Assembly (NCBI RefSeq): GCF_021545845.1
Contig: NZ_CP088923.1
Location: 1,674,001-1,738,000 of the forward strand
DNA length: 64,000 nucleotides
Reading direction: 5' to 3'
Source of the DNA: Rhodanobacter thiooxydans
Lineage (GTDB): Bacteria; Pseudomonadota; Gammaproteobacteria; Xanthomonadales; Rhodanobacteraceae
In this document: positions 19,149 to 28,711 of the stretch, piece by piece
Position numbering within the stretch: the stretch's first letter is position 1
Layout of the letters: every line of letters starts with the position of its first letter
Notes under the pieces: generated by a model
The model's input: only the letters and a program-made list of their open reading frames with translations
What the model was told of the DNA's origin: nothing
The model's database searches: none
Translations under genes and position numbers: made by a program

Positions 19149-20413
19149 GTACGATCAGGGAACAGGCACAGGCCTGCCGCGACGCGGCCCAGGTGGTCGT
19201 CGGACTCGACACGACGGCCAAGTGCGCGCTACTGCGCGACATGGCCGCAGCGCTGGAGGCGCAGTCCGCCGCGGTGCTGGCGGCCAACGCCGAAGACATG
19301 CGTCAGGCTGCCGCGAAAGGCGTGCAGGGTGCCATGCTCGACCGCCTGCGGCTGGACGAGGCACGCGTGGCCGGCATTGCCGGCGCGCTGCGCGAAGTGG
19401 CCGAACTGCCCGATCCAGTCGGTGTGACGACCCGCCGCGAGACGCGGCCGAATGGCCTGTCGATCGAACGCGTGCGCATCCCGCTCGGCGTGATCGCGAT
19501 GATCTACGAGGCGCGTCCCAACGTCACCGCCGACGCTGCGGCGCTATGCCTGATGGCCGGCAACGCGGTGATCCTGCGCGGCGGTTCCGAGGCGATCCAT
19601 TCCAACCTCGCCATCGCCGCCGCGCTGCACGCCGCGCTGCGCGTGCACGGTGTGCCCGAGGCCGCCGTCACCGTGCTCGACGACCTGAGCCGCGAGGCGA
19701 TGGTCGAATTGCTGCAGCTCGGTGACCTCGTCGACCTGGCCATCCCGCGCGGCGGCGAGGGGCTGATCCGCTTCGTCGCCGAACATGCGCGCGTGCCGGT
19801 GATCAAGCACTACAAGGGCGTGTGCCACCTGTACGTGGACCGCGCCGCCGATCTCGAGCTGGCGCTGGGGCTGCTGATCGACGGCAAGACCTCGCGCCCC
19901 GGTGTGTGCAACGCACTGGAGACCCTGCTGGTGCATCGTGACGTCGCCGAAGCGTTCCTGCCGCGCGCCGCCGCGGCTTTGCGCGAGCGCAGCGTCGAGC
20001 TGCGCGGCGACGACCCCAGCCGCGCGCTGGTGCCCACCATGCATGCCGCCACGGATGACGACTACGCCGCCGAGTTCCTCGACCTGATCCTCGCCGTGCG
20101 CGTGGTGGACAGCCTGGACGAAGCGATCGCCCACATCCACCGCTACGGCTCCGACCACACCGAAGTCATCGCCACCGCCGACGAAGCCGCCGCGCAACGC
20201 TTCGTGCGGGCGATCCGTTCCGCCGTGGTGATGGTCAACGCCTCCTCCCGTTTCAGCGACGGCGGCGAACTCGGCCTCGGCGCCGAAATCGGCATCTCCA
20301 CCACCCGCCTGCATGCCTACGGCCCGATGGGTGCGGAGGCGCTCACGGTGGAGCGCTTCGTGGTCCGCGGGGCGGGGCAGGTGAGGCATCCGCTGAGCCG
20401 GGCGCAGTGTTGA
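19145..20413 (+). CDS. proA: gamma-glutamyl phosphate reductase
   Basis: The 422-residue NADPH-dependent reductase makes glutamate semialdehyde for proline. It has the aldehyde-dehydrogenase fold with '[20 protein letters not shown]' (residues ~118-137) and the catalytic cysteine in '[18 protein letters not shown]' near residue 258. The start overlaps the proB stop (ATGA), so the two are coupled. It closes the arginine/proline cluster. Confidence 0.96.
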   Translation: MSTIREQAQACRDAAQVVVGLDTTAKCALLRDMAAALEAQSAAVLAANAEDMRQAAAKGVQGAMLDRLRLDEARVAGIAGALREVAELPDPVGVTTRRETRPNGLSIERVRIPLGVIAMIYEARPNVTADAAALCLMAGNAVILRGGSEAIHSNLAIAAALHAALRVHGVPEAAVTVLDDLSREAMVELLQLGDLVDLAIPRGGEGLIRFVAEHARVPVIKHYKGVCHLYVDRAADLELALGLLIDGKTSRPGVCNALETLLVHRDVAEAFLPRAAAALRERSVELRGDDPSRALVPTMHAATDDDYAAEFLDLILAVRVVDSLDEAIAHIHRYGSDHTEVIATADEAAAQRFVRAIRSAVVMVNASSRFSDGGELGLGAEIGISTTRLHAYGPMGAEALTVERFVVRGAGQVRHPLSRAQC

Positions 20414-20476
20414 ATGTCCGCTTTGGGTGGAAGAAGCCGGTCGCAACCTGAGTCGTGTTGCCCGATAGCGGACATG

Positions 20477-20662
20477 GGAGGCTTCCCGAGTGACGAGGCG
20501 TTGCTGAAACTGTTCTACCTGGCCCCGCAACATCAGCAAGAAATGGACGATGCCGATCCACGACCGGAGGGCTGCACTGAATCGCTTCACGATTCAGCTC
20601 GAGGAGCGACTTCCTCGGCGGCAACTCATATCCCTGGTACACAAAATTCTGCACACCTTCCA
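20477..20662 (+). pseudogene. C-terminal remnant of an IS256-family transposase with its end
   Basis: Translation gives 'GFPSDEALLKLFYLA', then after a frameshift near 20523 'RNISKKWTMPI' and 'AALNRFTIQLEERLP'. This is the conserved C-terminus of IS256-type transposases. The following 'ggtacacaaaattctgcaca' resembles the terminal inverted repeats of that family. The rest of the element is missing. The remainder of the 20414-20919 gap is an AT-rich regulatory region. Confidence 0.75.
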
Positions 20663-20797
20663 ACCCGAGGCAGGTGAGGGTTGCAGATCCATAATCACCG
20701 TTTTGGCGATCATGATCTGTCGGAATATTTTTCATTTTTTTCACAAAATCTGGAGTGAAAAAATTCAATAACTAATAAAATCAATCGACTGGAGATA

Positions 20798-20813
20798 TGG
20801 CATGCAATATGCC
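20798..20813 (+). promoter_or_regulatory. candidate sigma-54 promoter of the PEP-CTERM gene
   Basis: TGGCATGCAATATGCC has the invariant GG and GC doublets (20799-20800 and 20811-20812) exactly ten bases apart and agrees with TGGCAYG-N4-TTGCW except at two positions. It lies ~107 bases before the start of a PEP-CTERM protein, a class whose genes are often RpoN-controlled. Confidence 0.5.
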
Positions 20814-20919
20814 TTTTAGTTAAGACTCAGACTGAGCCCCAGCGATCCCTGACTCCACGGACGATCGATAGATTCAGATTCCAGGGAAAGCCTTCACGGT
20901 TTTTTTCAAGGGATCGAAC

Positions 20920-21663
20920 ATGCACAAATCCTTGCTCACATCGCTGGCACTGGGCTGCAGCGCATTGCTGGAACTGGTGTCGTTCGACGCCAGCGCCATA
21001 CCCATCCACGTAGGGCTTCAGGATGCTGCCGGCAGCCATAGCTGGACGTCTCCGGTCATCGGTGACCCGCACGGCACCGTGACCCTCACCGCTTGGGAAT
21101 ACGATAACCAGGTTTGGACCGACGCCGTCATGTCGTATAAATCTGGATCTGCCGCCGAAACAGGCATGGGCGTCATCTGCAATCAGCAACCATCCGATAA
21201 CGAGTGCGGCCAGCACGAGATCGGTGCCACGCCGTGGCAGATGCTAGACCTGAACATCAGCCAGCTCACCGGCTGGAAAAGCCTGACGCTATACCTCGGC
21301 TCGGTCAACGCAGCAAGTTTGGGCGGCGATGAAACCGGCTATCTGCTCGGAGCCACTTGCACGGTGGGCGGTAGCTGCACGCCGATCGTCTTGGATAGCT
21401 GCACCGGCTTCGGCAATTGGTCCAGTCACGCGGCGCAGTGCATGTTCAACTTTACCGCAGCGGACCTTCTCGGCCAGAGCATCACCGATATATGGGTTGC
21501 ATCCAGCACCACGGACCAGAGTGGCACCGACAACGGCAACATCCTGTTGGGCGGGGACTTCGTGCTGAACACGGTGCCGGAGCCGAAGGCGTTGGGCATC
21601 TTCGGACAGGGTCTCCTGCTGATCGGCGCGTTCGTGGGCTTGCGCCGGCGCCGGACTAGCTGA
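20920..21663 (+). CDS. PEP-CTERM sorting-domain protein
   Basis: The 247-residue exported protein has a signal peptide (residues ~1-26) and ends with the tripartite sorting tail: 'VPEP' near residue 222, a hydrophobic helix ('ALGIFGQGLLLIGAFVGL') and a basic cluster 'RRRR'. Such proteins are processed by exosortase and exported to the surface or matrix. The mature part is polar, rich in Ser, Thr, Gly and Trp, with three or more cysteine pairs, and has no family I recognise. Base composition is clearly lower in GC than its neighbours. No exosortase gene is in the window. Confidence 0.88.
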   Translation: MHKSLLTSLALGCSALLELVSFDASAIPIHVGLQDAAGSHSWTSPVIGDPHGTVTLTAWEYDNQVWTDAVMSYKSGSAAETGMGVICNQQPSDNECGQHEIGATPWQMLDLNISQLTGWKSLTLYLGSVNAASLGGDETGYLLGATCTVGGSCTPIVLDSCTGFGNWSSHAAQCMFNFTAADLLGQSITDIWVASSTTDQSGTDNGNILLGGDFVLNTVPEPKALGIFGQGLLLIGAFVGLRRRRTS

Positions 21664-21692
21664 CGGCCACAGCTTGAGGTTCGTTGACTTTG

Positions 21693-21723
21693 AGCAGCCC
21701 CCGTAACGGGGGCTGCTTTTTTT
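21693..21723 (+). terminator. intrinsic terminator after the PEP-CTERM gene
   Basis: The stem 'gcagccccc'/'gggggctgc' with a four-base loop is followed by a run of seven T. Confidence 0.92.
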
Positions 21724-21946
21724 GCGCGTCCGGCATGGGCGTGATCCTGAAAGGGAAGGTCCCTTCGTGAGCCGACCGCAACGAGCGACGCGAAGTACTA
21801 CGGTGTGAGTGGCAACGATCTCCAAGCCAACTCTGATGGTCAGGCGTTTGTCAAGAATCGGTGCCCTGCGAATTTTCCAACAGAAATTTTCCAATAGAAT
21901 CGGTTGGCTGCCACTGGCTGCCTAGGAAGGCCTGATCGACCCGCCC

Positions 21947-22062
21947 TTGTCGTCATTCCCACGAAAGCGGGAATCCAGTGTCTTTCCTGCAATGCGTCAA
22001 TGCACAAGGGCGCTGGATCCAGGATATCGATTCGAGGTTCCGGATGACGGGCAAAACCAGAG
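21947..22062. repeat. repeat family F in the gap before the TPR gene
   Basis: It starts 'cgtcattcccacgaaagcgg', continues 'gaatccagtgtctttcctgc', and ends with 'ttccggatgacgggc', complementary to its start. The rest of the 21664-22199 gap, apart from the terminator, shows no gene or motif that I can support. Confidence 0.7.
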
Positions 22063-22199
22063 TCCCCTAACCGCTCTCAACGGCTGCCCTTCGACACCCA
22101 AGCGACAACGCCGCATCCAGCATGCGATTCCGTCAGCCGCCGCGGCGTGCAATCCGCCACCCCCGGTTGTCGCACACACGTCGTCAATCCAGCCGTCGC

Positions 22200-23987
22200 T
22201 CAATGTACGCTGGCGCTGACCGCCGCAGGCAACCGCTGGCTCGGCAATGGCAATCCCGCCTGCTTGCACAAGGCAGCAAAACGCGGATCGTGCTGGTAGG
22301 TAAGCGCGAAGGGGTCGAAGAGCAGGCTGAAAAAGGCCGGATCGTGTTGATTCCAGGCACGCAGAAGCCAGTCGAACATTTCGTCGGGTTGCTTGCGCAG
22401 TGCGTACAGGTCGGCGACGAAATAAGGCTGATCCTTGCCGTTTTTGGCGATGTAATCGTGCAAGGCCACGTCGGCCTGCTTGTGATGGGGACCGATCTGT
22501 TCCGCCAGTGCGCGCACCAGCGATCCGAGTACCGGGTCGGTTTCCTGCTTCGCGTTGCGCAGCGCGGCGGCCGCATCGCCACGCAGGATGTCGATCTCGG
22601 CCAGAGTCGCATACATCCCCGGGAAATCCGACTGCAAGGCCAGTACCTTGCGCGTCGCCTGCTCGGCAGCATCGAACTGGCCTTGCGCCAACAGTACGGC
22701 AGCCAAATTGGCATACATGTCGGCTTTCAACGGATCAGTGGCGATGGCTTTGCGCATCAATTCCGCCGCCGGCTGCAGTTGCCCGACGGTCGCCAGTCCG
22801 TAGGCCATGAAACTCATCGTTCTGCCATCGTTCGGTTCCAGCACCAGCGCCTTCCGGTATTCATCCAATGCACCCACCGGATCGTTATCGACGTTTGACA
22901 ACAAGTAGCCGCGAGTACTGTGGGTAGCCGCCGCGTCCGGCGTCAGCGCCTGCTGCCTGTCTGCCGCCGTGCGGGCTTGCTCGTACGCCTGGTGGCGCGC
23001 ATCGCCAGTCATGGATATCTGCCCCTGATTGACCAAGGCAGTAGACAGTGCGCCCCATGCATAGGCGTAGTTGGGTTCGAGCCTGATTGCCTGTTTGAGC
23101 AGCGTGATGCCTTGGCGCATGTCTGATTCGGTGAAGTGCATGGCAAACGCGCGCCCTTGCAGCATCAGCTGGTAAGCCTCGACATTGCCGCCGGGCGGTT
23201 TGTCGCTTGAGATGATGGCCTTCCCCAGCAACTGGACCTTGAGCGCCGCGGCGATGGCCTGGCCGATCTTCGACTGGATCGCGAACACGTCTTTGAGTTG
23301 TTCATCGTAACTGCGGGACCAGGCACTGCTGCCGTCTTTGGCGCGGATCATGCCGACCGTGACCCGAATGCGATCGCCTTGCTGGAACACCGAACCCTGG
23401 ATCAGGTTGGCCACCCCGAGCGCTGCGCCGATCTGCGCCGGACTGTCCTCGGAATCGCGGAACTTGAAGCTGGAGTACTTGCCGATCACCTTCAGCCCGT
23501 TGATCTGGGTGAGGTCGGAGATCAGCTCCTCGGATAGGCCGTCGGAGAAGTACTGCTGCTTGGGATCGCCGCTTTGGTTGGCCAGCGGCAGCACTGCGAC
23601 GGACTTGTCCGGGACTTTCGCCAGTTCGGCGGCGAGTGTCGCGGTATCGATTGTTGCTGTCGTGCGGGTTGCGGTGACGGCATCGTGGGTAACTGGCGCG
23701 ACACGCCACATCAGTGCGCTGCTGAGGATGACCAGACCTGCGACTGCGAGCATTTCGGAGCGTGGCATTTTTTGGGCACTGCGCTCACCGTGATACCACG
23801 CCACTACCAGTACTACGAAGAACCCCATGATCAGCGTCAGTGTGATGCCTCGCCGCAAACCTTCCGGCCATCCGAACTGAACGGCAATCACATCCAATAC
23901 TGGGATCAGTGCGATCGCCACGGCGGCGTAACCGATCGCCCATTGCACAAGCTTGTGCTGTTTCAGGCGTGCAAGGAACTCTTCCAC
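22200..23987 (-). CDS. membrane-anchored TolB-like/TPR protein
   Basis: The 595-residue protein has three predicted membrane helices in the first ~95 residues. A TolB N-terminal/FlgO-like domain follows at ~130-240 ('KSVAVLPLANQSGDPKQQYF', 'SDGLSEELISDL'), then a TPR array (~290-520). This architecture occurs in proteins annotated as adenylate-cyclase-like or CadC-like TPR proteins, usually with an N-terminal DNA-binding or cyclase domain; here that domain is absent and membrane helices take its place. The start is GTG with 'ggagg' seven bases upstream. A scaffold or sensing role is likely, but the partner is unknown. Confidence 0.75.
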   Translation of the reverse strand: MEEFLARLKQHKLVQWAIGYAAVAIALIPVLDVIAVQFGWPEGLRRGITLTLIMGFFVVLVVAWYHGERSAQKMPRSEMLAVAGLVILSSALMWRVAPVTHDAVTATRTTATIDTATLAAELAKVPDKSVAVLPLANQSGDPKQQYFSDGLSEELISDLTQINGLKVIGKYSSFKFRDSEDSPAQIGAALGVANLIQGSVFQQGDRIRVTVGMIRAKDGSSAWSRSYDEQLKDVFAIQSKIGQAIAAALKVQLLGKAIISSDKPPGGNVEAYQLMLQGRAFAMHFTESDMRQGITLLKQAIRLEPNYAYAWGALSTALVNQGQISMTGDARHQAYEQARTAADRQQALTPDAAATHSTRGYLLSNVDNDPVGALDEYRKALVLEPNDGRTMSFMAYGLATVGQLQPAAELMRKAIATDPLKADMYANLAAVLLAQGQFDAAEQATRKVLALQSDFPGMYATLAEIDILRGDAAAALRNAKQETDPVLGSLVRALAEQIGPHHKQADVALHDYIAKNGKDQPYFVADLYALRKQPDEMFDWLLRAWNQHDPAFFSLLFDPFALTYQHDPRFAALCKQAGLPLPSQRLPAAVSASVH

Positions 23988-24183
23988 GGCAAGACCTCCG
24001 CCCAGAGATTCGCTGAGTATAGAACTTGCATGCCGCGACGCTGCAGGGTCGGTCGGTAGACGATGTCTGCATGCTCAAGGCTGGCCCGAAGCTAGCTGCC
24101 GCGGGCACAACCAGTGTCGCCGAAAGCTGACTGTCGCGACTGTCAGCAATGGGTTGTGGATTCAATTCATCGATGCAACACAC

Positions 24184-24410
24184 TGAGGACTGCCTCCGCA
24201 AACGCCAGACAATCCGCAAACCGGTTGTGCAGCGGCGCAGGCGGGAGGCGGACCACGACGGGTTTGCGCCAGTCATCCCTGGTGCCGTGGCTCATCAGGC
24301 AGTCGAACAGGACGCCGCTGCGCTTGTGACCAACGCTCACATGGATGAGCTGAAGAAGCTTTTCGCGCGGTTGCGCCATGCGCAGCGGCGCCAGCGCAGG
24401 GATCGGCACG
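24184..24410 (-). pseudogene. decayed C-terminal fragment of a kynureninase gene
   Basis: On the minus strand the translation 'HGTRDDWRKPVVVRLPPAPL' and 'HNRFADCLAFAEAV' parallels the end of the intact kynU at 28712 ('GDWREPDVIRISPAPLYNRF'). An upstream piece 'PIPALAPLRM...REKLLQL' matches the earlier 'PPILALAPLRV...REKSLQL', so at least one internal segment is lost. About 27 bases near the 3' end are almost identical to kynU. The remainder of the 23988-24532 gap shows no supported gene. Confidence 0.8.
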
Positions 24411-24532
24411 CTCGAGGGTCGCCGGCTGCTGCCAGCGAATCCGCGAGATTTCTTGCGCAGCGTCCATGCCTTTCGCGTTCATGGTGGCGGGCTACAATCG
24501 GGTCTTGATACTCCTGAAGGCAGCGGCCATCG

Positions 24533-25255
24533 ATGACAGGCGCAGACCAGGAACCTGCCGTGCGCTGCCGCGGCCTGACCAAGCACTATGGCTCGGGCGA
24601 CGAGCGCGTGGATGCGCTGCGCGGCGTGGATCTCGATGTGCGCAGCGGGGAGCTGCTGATGCTGGTGGGGCCATCGGGTTGCGGCAAGACCACGCTGATC
24701 TCGATCATCACCACGATCCTCGACCGGGATGACGGCAGCTGCGAGGTGCTGGGCCGCGATATCGGCCGCATGACGGAGGCGGAGCGCACGCACTTTCGCG
24801 GCGAGAGCATCGGTTTCGTCTTCCAGGCCTTCAACCTGCTGCCCGCGCTCACGGCGGTGGAGAACGTGTCGGTGCCGTTGCTGATATCCGGCGTGGCGCG
24901 GGAGGTGGCCGAGCAGCGTGCCAGGTCCGTGCTCGAGGAAGTCGGGCTGGGGGCGCGCGCCGATGCGCTGCCGCGCAAGCTCAGCGGCGGACAGCAGCAG
25001 CGCGTCGCCATCGGGCGTGCGCTGGTGCACGATCCGAAACTGGTGGTGTGCGACGAACCGACCAGCAACCTGGATGCGAAGACGGGACACGAGATGATGG
25101 ACATCCTGCGCGGCGTGGCCCGTGCGTCCGACCGGGCGCTGATCGTGGTCACGCACGACAACCGGACCTTCGACTACGCCGATCGCATGGCGCGCATGGA
25201 GGACGGGCGGATCATCGAGATCAGCGAGGGCGGGCGGCAGGGGGAGCAGTCGTGA
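24533..25255 (+). CDS. ABC exporter ATP-binding subunit (MacB/LolD/DevA type)
   Basis: The 240-residue ATPase carries Walker A 'GPSGCGKTT' (residues ~44-52), the Q-loop 'FVFQAFNLLPAL', the signature 'LSGGQQQRVAIGRAL', Walker B 'LVVCDEPTSNLD' and the H-loop 'IVVTHDNR'. The MacB/LolD subfamily powers periplasm-facing FtsX-type permeases. The stop overlaps the ATG of the adaptor gene. With the next two genes it forms a complete exporter. Its substrate cannot be told from sequence. Confidence 0.93.
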   Translation: MTGADQEPAVRCRGLTKHYGSGDERVDALRGVDLDVRSGELLMLVGPSGCGKTTLISIITTILDRDDGSCEVLGRDIGRMTEAERTHFRGESIGFVFQAFNLLPALTAVENVSVPLLISGVAREVAEQRARSVLEEVGLGARADALPRKLSGGQQQRVAIGRALVHDPKLVVCDEPTSNLDAKTGHEMMDILRGVARASDRALIVVTHDNRTFDYADRMARMEDGRIIEISEGGRQGEQS

Positions 25256-26193
25256 TGGCGCCATTCGAGAAGCGGATCTACCTGCTGGCCGGCCTGGCGC
25301 TGGCCGGCGCCATCATCGCGGTGGCGGTGGTGTTCCGCTCCGGCGATTCGGCCGTGGTGACGACCTCGGCGGCGCCGATGGAGCAGGTGTCCTTCGCCGA
25401 CTATGTGGTCGGCACCGGCATCACCGAAACCGGCCTGGGCAACGTGTCGGTCGGCACCGCCGTGCCCGGGGTGGTCAGCGCGATCGACGTGCGACCGGGC
25501 GACGAGGTCGAGGCCGGCGCTCCGCTCTTCAGCATCGACGACCGCGACCTGCAGGCGCGCCTGGGCGTGGCCAAGGCCAATGTCCGGCTGGCCCGGGCGG
25601 CACTGGCGAAGCCCGCACACCGGCTGGATTACCTCACGAATCTGCAGCGCCTCGACAAGTCTGCCCTCAGCGTCGAGGCGCTGACCAACGCCAGGGACGA
25701 CATGGAGGCGGCTGCTTCTGCGGTGGAGACGGCTGCGGCGACCGAGCAGCAGATCGAGGTCGATATCGCCCGCGCGGTGGCTCATGCCCCCATCGCTGGA
25801 CGCATCCTGCAGGTCAACGTGCGGGTGGGCGAGTTCGCGCCGGCGGGTGAGGTGGCCAAGCCGCTGGTGCTGATCGGCGACGACCAGCGCATGTACCTGC
25901 GCGTGGACATCGACGAGAACGACGCGTGGCGCGTCCGTCCGCACACGCAGGCACGCGCGTTCGTGCGCGGCAATTCGCGCCTGTCCATCCCGCTGCACTT
26001 CGAGTACATCGAGCCGTACGTCACTCCCAAGACGTCGCTGACCGGACTGAGCACGGAGCGCACCGACGTCCGCGTGCTGCAGGTGATCTACAGCTTCGAG
26101 CGCGGCACGCTGCCGGTGTACCTCGGGCAGCAGATGGATGCCTTCATCGAGGTGCCGCCCGCGCCGGGCCAGCCGGCGGGCGGACAGCGCTGA
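25255..26193 (+). CDS. periplasmic adaptor (HlyD/MFP family) of the ABC exporter
   Basis: The 312-residue protein has an N-terminal membrane anchor (residues ~8-26), a biotinyl-lipoyl-like half-domain ('AIDVRPGDEVEAGAPLFSID'), a coiled-coil hairpin (~95-165) and the second half-domain and barrel ('PIAGRILQVNVRVGEFA'). It would link the permease to an outer-membrane channel. It overlaps both neighbours by single stop/start bases (TGATG), which implies coupled translation. Confidence 0.9.
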   Translation: MAPFEKRIYLLAGLALAGAIIAVAVVFRSGDSAVVTTSAAPMEQVSFADYVVGTGITETGLGNVSVGTAVPGVVSAIDVRPGDEVEAGAPLFSIDDRDLQARLGVAKANVRLARAALAKPAHRLDYLTNLQRLDKSALSVEALTNARDDMEAAASAVETAAATEQQIEVDIARAVAHAPIAGRILQVNVRVGEFAPAGEVAKPLVLIGDDQRMYLRVDIDENDAWRVRPHTQARAFVRGNSRLSIPLHFEYIEPYVTPKTSLTGLSTERTDVRVLQVIYSFERGTLPVYLGQQMDAFIEVPPAPGQPAGGQR

Positions 26194-27383
26194 TGTTCCG
26201 CATCGCGCTGAAGATGCTGGCGGCGGATCGCGCGAAGTTCGTGGGGTTGCTGTTCGGGATCGCCTTTACCTCCTTCCTGGTCACCTTCGCCGCCTCGTAT
26301 TTCTGCGGCTTCATGACCAACGGCTTCGCGCTGATCTCCGAGAACGGCGCCACCGACGTGTGGGTGATGGACCCGGCGGTGCAGTCGGTGGAGCAGACCA
26401 TCAACATGCCGGCCTCCGCGCTGGACCGGGTGCGCAGCGTCGACGGCGTCAGCCGCGCGGTGCCGCTGGCGCTGGGCAACGCGGATGTGCGTTTCGCAAA
26501 CGGACAGTTCCAGACCTTCCAGGTGATCGGCGTGGACGACGCCTCGCTGGCCGGCGCGCCGGTGGTGCCCGGACGGAATCCCGACGAGCTGCGCGCGCGC
26601 GCTGCGGTGATCGTCGACGCCGGCGGCACCAGCGGCAAGCTGGAGACGCCGGCGCTGCCGCAGGACCAGTGGCCGCACGACGGCGCGCACCTGGATGTGC
26701 CGACGCGCGAGTTGCGCAGCGGCGACGAGCTGCTGGTCAACGAGCACCTGGTGCGCGTGCTGGGCCAGTCCTCGACCCTGCCGCGTTTCCCACCGCGGCC
26801 GCTGCTCTACACCACGCTGTCCAACGCGTTGCTCATCCTGCCGGTGGAGCCGCATACGCTGACCTTCGTGATGGCGCGGACCGTGGCGGGCGCCTCGCCG
26901 CCCGAGGTGGCCAGGCGCATCGAGCAGCGCACAGGCCTGCGCGCACGCACCACGGCGGATTTCAAGTCCGACACGGTGCGCTGGTTCCTGGTCAACTCCG
27001 AGGACGTCGGCGACATCGCGGCGATGCTCATGCTGGCGATGACCATGGGCTTCGGCGTCACCGGCATCATGCTCTACATGTTCACCTACGAGCACCAGAG
27101 CCAGTACGCCGTGCTCAAGGCACTGGGCACGCCGTCGGGAACGTTGACCGCGATGGTGCTGGCGCAGACCGCGATGTGCGCCTTGCTGGGCACCGGCATG
27201 GGCCTGGGGTTGTGCGGCATCGCCGGCGAGGTCGTGGTGCGGCTGGGCTTCCCGTTCCGCATGCTGTGGTTCACCCCGCTGGCGGGGTTGCTGGGCGTGG
27301 TCGTGGTGAGCGTGGTGGCCGCGCTGATCAGCGTGCGCCCGGTGGTGAAGCTGCAACCGGCGGTGGTGTTCGCCGGGCGGTGA
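26193..27383 (+). CDS. ABC exporter permease (FtsX/DevC type)
   Basis: The 396-residue protein has one membrane helix at ~17-38, a large periplasmic domain (~45-265) and three C-terminal helices (~272-295, ~320-345, ~355-380), the MacB/FtsX topology. A single permease with a MacB-type ATPase and an adaptor suggests a DevBCA-like exporter. The operon is flanked by a kynU fragment on one side and the intact kynU beyond the next gene. Confidence 0.9.
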   Translation: MFRIALKMLAADRAKFVGLLFGIAFTSFLVTFAASYFCGFMTNGFALISENGATDVWVMDPAVQSVEQTINMPASALDRVRSVDGVSRAVPLALGNADVRFANGQFQTFQVIGVDDASLAGAPVVPGRNPDELRARAAVIVDAGGTSGKLETPALPQDQWPHDGAHLDVPTRELRSGDELLVNEHLVRVLGQSSTLPRFPPRPLLYTTLSNALLILPVEPHTLTFVMARTVAGASPPEVARRIEQRTGLRARTTADFKSDTVRWFLVNSEDVGDIAAMLMLAMTMGFGVTGIMLYMFTYEHQSQYAVLKALGTPSGTLTAMVLAQTAMCALLGTGMGLGLCGIAGEVVVRLGFPFRMLWFTPLAGLLGVVVVSVVAALISVRPVVKLQPAVVFAGR

Positions 27384-27492
27384 GCCAGCGGCGGTATGCT
27401 CCGCACCACAGCTGATATATGGCTTGTTCCGGGGCATCGTTGAAGATTGGCCTGACCTCTGTTTCCTTCCCAAAGCTAAGGAGTTGCTCCAG

Positions 27493-28620
27493 ATGATCCG
27501 GAAACCCAATGGTGCAGTCGTCCTCTTGATGGTGGTCGCTCTGAGTCTGGGGATGGCGCACGCGCGCGATGCCGCCCCCGAACGTAAAGCGGAGTCCACT
27601 CCCACGGTGGACACCGGCGTTCTGGAAGGCGCGCCGTACCGGGTGGATATCCCCGCGAACTGGAACGGCGAACTGGTCATGCAACTGCACGGCTTCGAGC
27701 CGATCGGCACGCCGCGCACCATGCCGAAACCGCTGGGCGATGAAGCTCCGCTGTTTCTCGCGGCCGGGTACGCGGTGGCGCAGAGCAGCTTTGCCTCGCA
27801 AGGGTGGGCGGTGGATGACGCGCTGCGCGACAACGAGCGGCTGCGTGCGTGGTTCGGACACAAGTACGGCAAGCCCAGGCGCACTTACCTCGTCGGTTTC
27901 TCGATGGGCGGCTACGTCGCGCTGGCGAGTCTGGAGCACCACGGCAAGTACTACGACGGCGCGTTGTCCCTGTGCGGCGCCAACGTGCCCGGCACGCGCG
28001 TGTTCGACGATGTGCTGACCTCTCTCGTGGCGTTCGACTACTTTTTTCCCCGCACAGCCGGATTGCCGCAGGGCGGCCTTGCCGATCCTGCCGGGCCGAC
28101 GCTGGGCCAGATGGAGGTGATGCACGCGGTGGATGCCGCGCTGAAGACCAATGAAGACGCCGCACGGCTCCTTGCCAGGCACGCGCAGGTATCGCGCGAA
28201 CGCCTGGCCGGCACCATCGGCGTGCATTACCTGGTCCTGCACCAAATGGTCGCGCGTGCGAAAGGCCTGCCGGTTGACAATCGCGCGACGATTTATGCCG
28301 GCTTCGGTGACGATGCGGCGTTCAATCGCGGTGTGCACCGCTACGCGGGCGACCCACAAGCGGTGCGTTACCTGGCAGCAGCAACCTCGCTCAGCGGCAA
28401 GATCCGCAAGCCATTGGTCCTGCAGTACGACAACGACGATCCCCTCATTCCCGCGCGCTACCAGCCGGTATATCCGGCCATGGTGCAGGCCGCGCATGGC
28501 CGTGCGCCGACGGTATTGCCGCCGGTCGGCGAAGGCCATTGCGGATTTACGCCGGAGCAGATCATGCAGGCGTTCCAGACATTGACTCGAAAGGACCCTG
28601 GCGAGTTTTCGGCTCGCTGA
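27493..28620 (+). CDS. exported alpha/beta hydrolase
   Basis: The 375-residue protein begins with a signal peptide (residues ~1-24, ending MAHA). The nucleophile elbow is 'VGFSMGGYVAL' (Ser near 145), the probable acid lies in 'QYDNDDPLIPARY', and the histidine in 'GEGHCGFTPEQ'. The fold resembles secreted esterases and prolyl oligopeptidase-like hydrolases, and the substrate is unknown. I chose the ATG at 27493, where the signal peptide begins and 'taagga' lies upstream, over 27424. It is in the same direction as the ABC exporter, ~110 bases after it. Confidence 0.82.
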   Translation: MIRKPNGAVVLLMVVALSLGMAHARDAAPERKAESTPTVDTGVLEGAPYRVDIPANWNGELVMQLHGFEPIGTPRTMPKPLGDEAPLFLAAGYAVAQSSFASQGWAVDDALRDNERLRAWFGHKYGKPRRTYLVGFSMGGYVALASLEHHGKYYDGALSLCGANVPGTRVFDDVLTSLVAFDYFFPRTAGLPQGGLADPAGPTLGQMEVMHAVDAALKTNEDAARLLARHAQVSRERLAGTIGVHYLVLHQMVARAKGLPVDNRATIYAGFGDDAAFNRGVHRYAGDPQAVRYLAAATSLSGKIRKPLVLQYDNDDPLIPARYQPVYPAMVQAAHGRAPTVLPPVGEGHCGFTPEQIMQAFQTLTRKDPGEFSAR

Positions 28621-28711
28621 CCCCATCGCTGCCGCGTCATGCGGAGTGCGGACTCGAGCCGAGGGGAGCCGGCGTAAAGAGCTAGCTCAACGAGCCTCTA
28701 CAGGACCCGAA

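Noticed and set aside
20343..20768. minus-strand frame of 141 residues after proA
   Set aside because: It covers the IS256 remnant and the end of proA antisense, without family resemblance.
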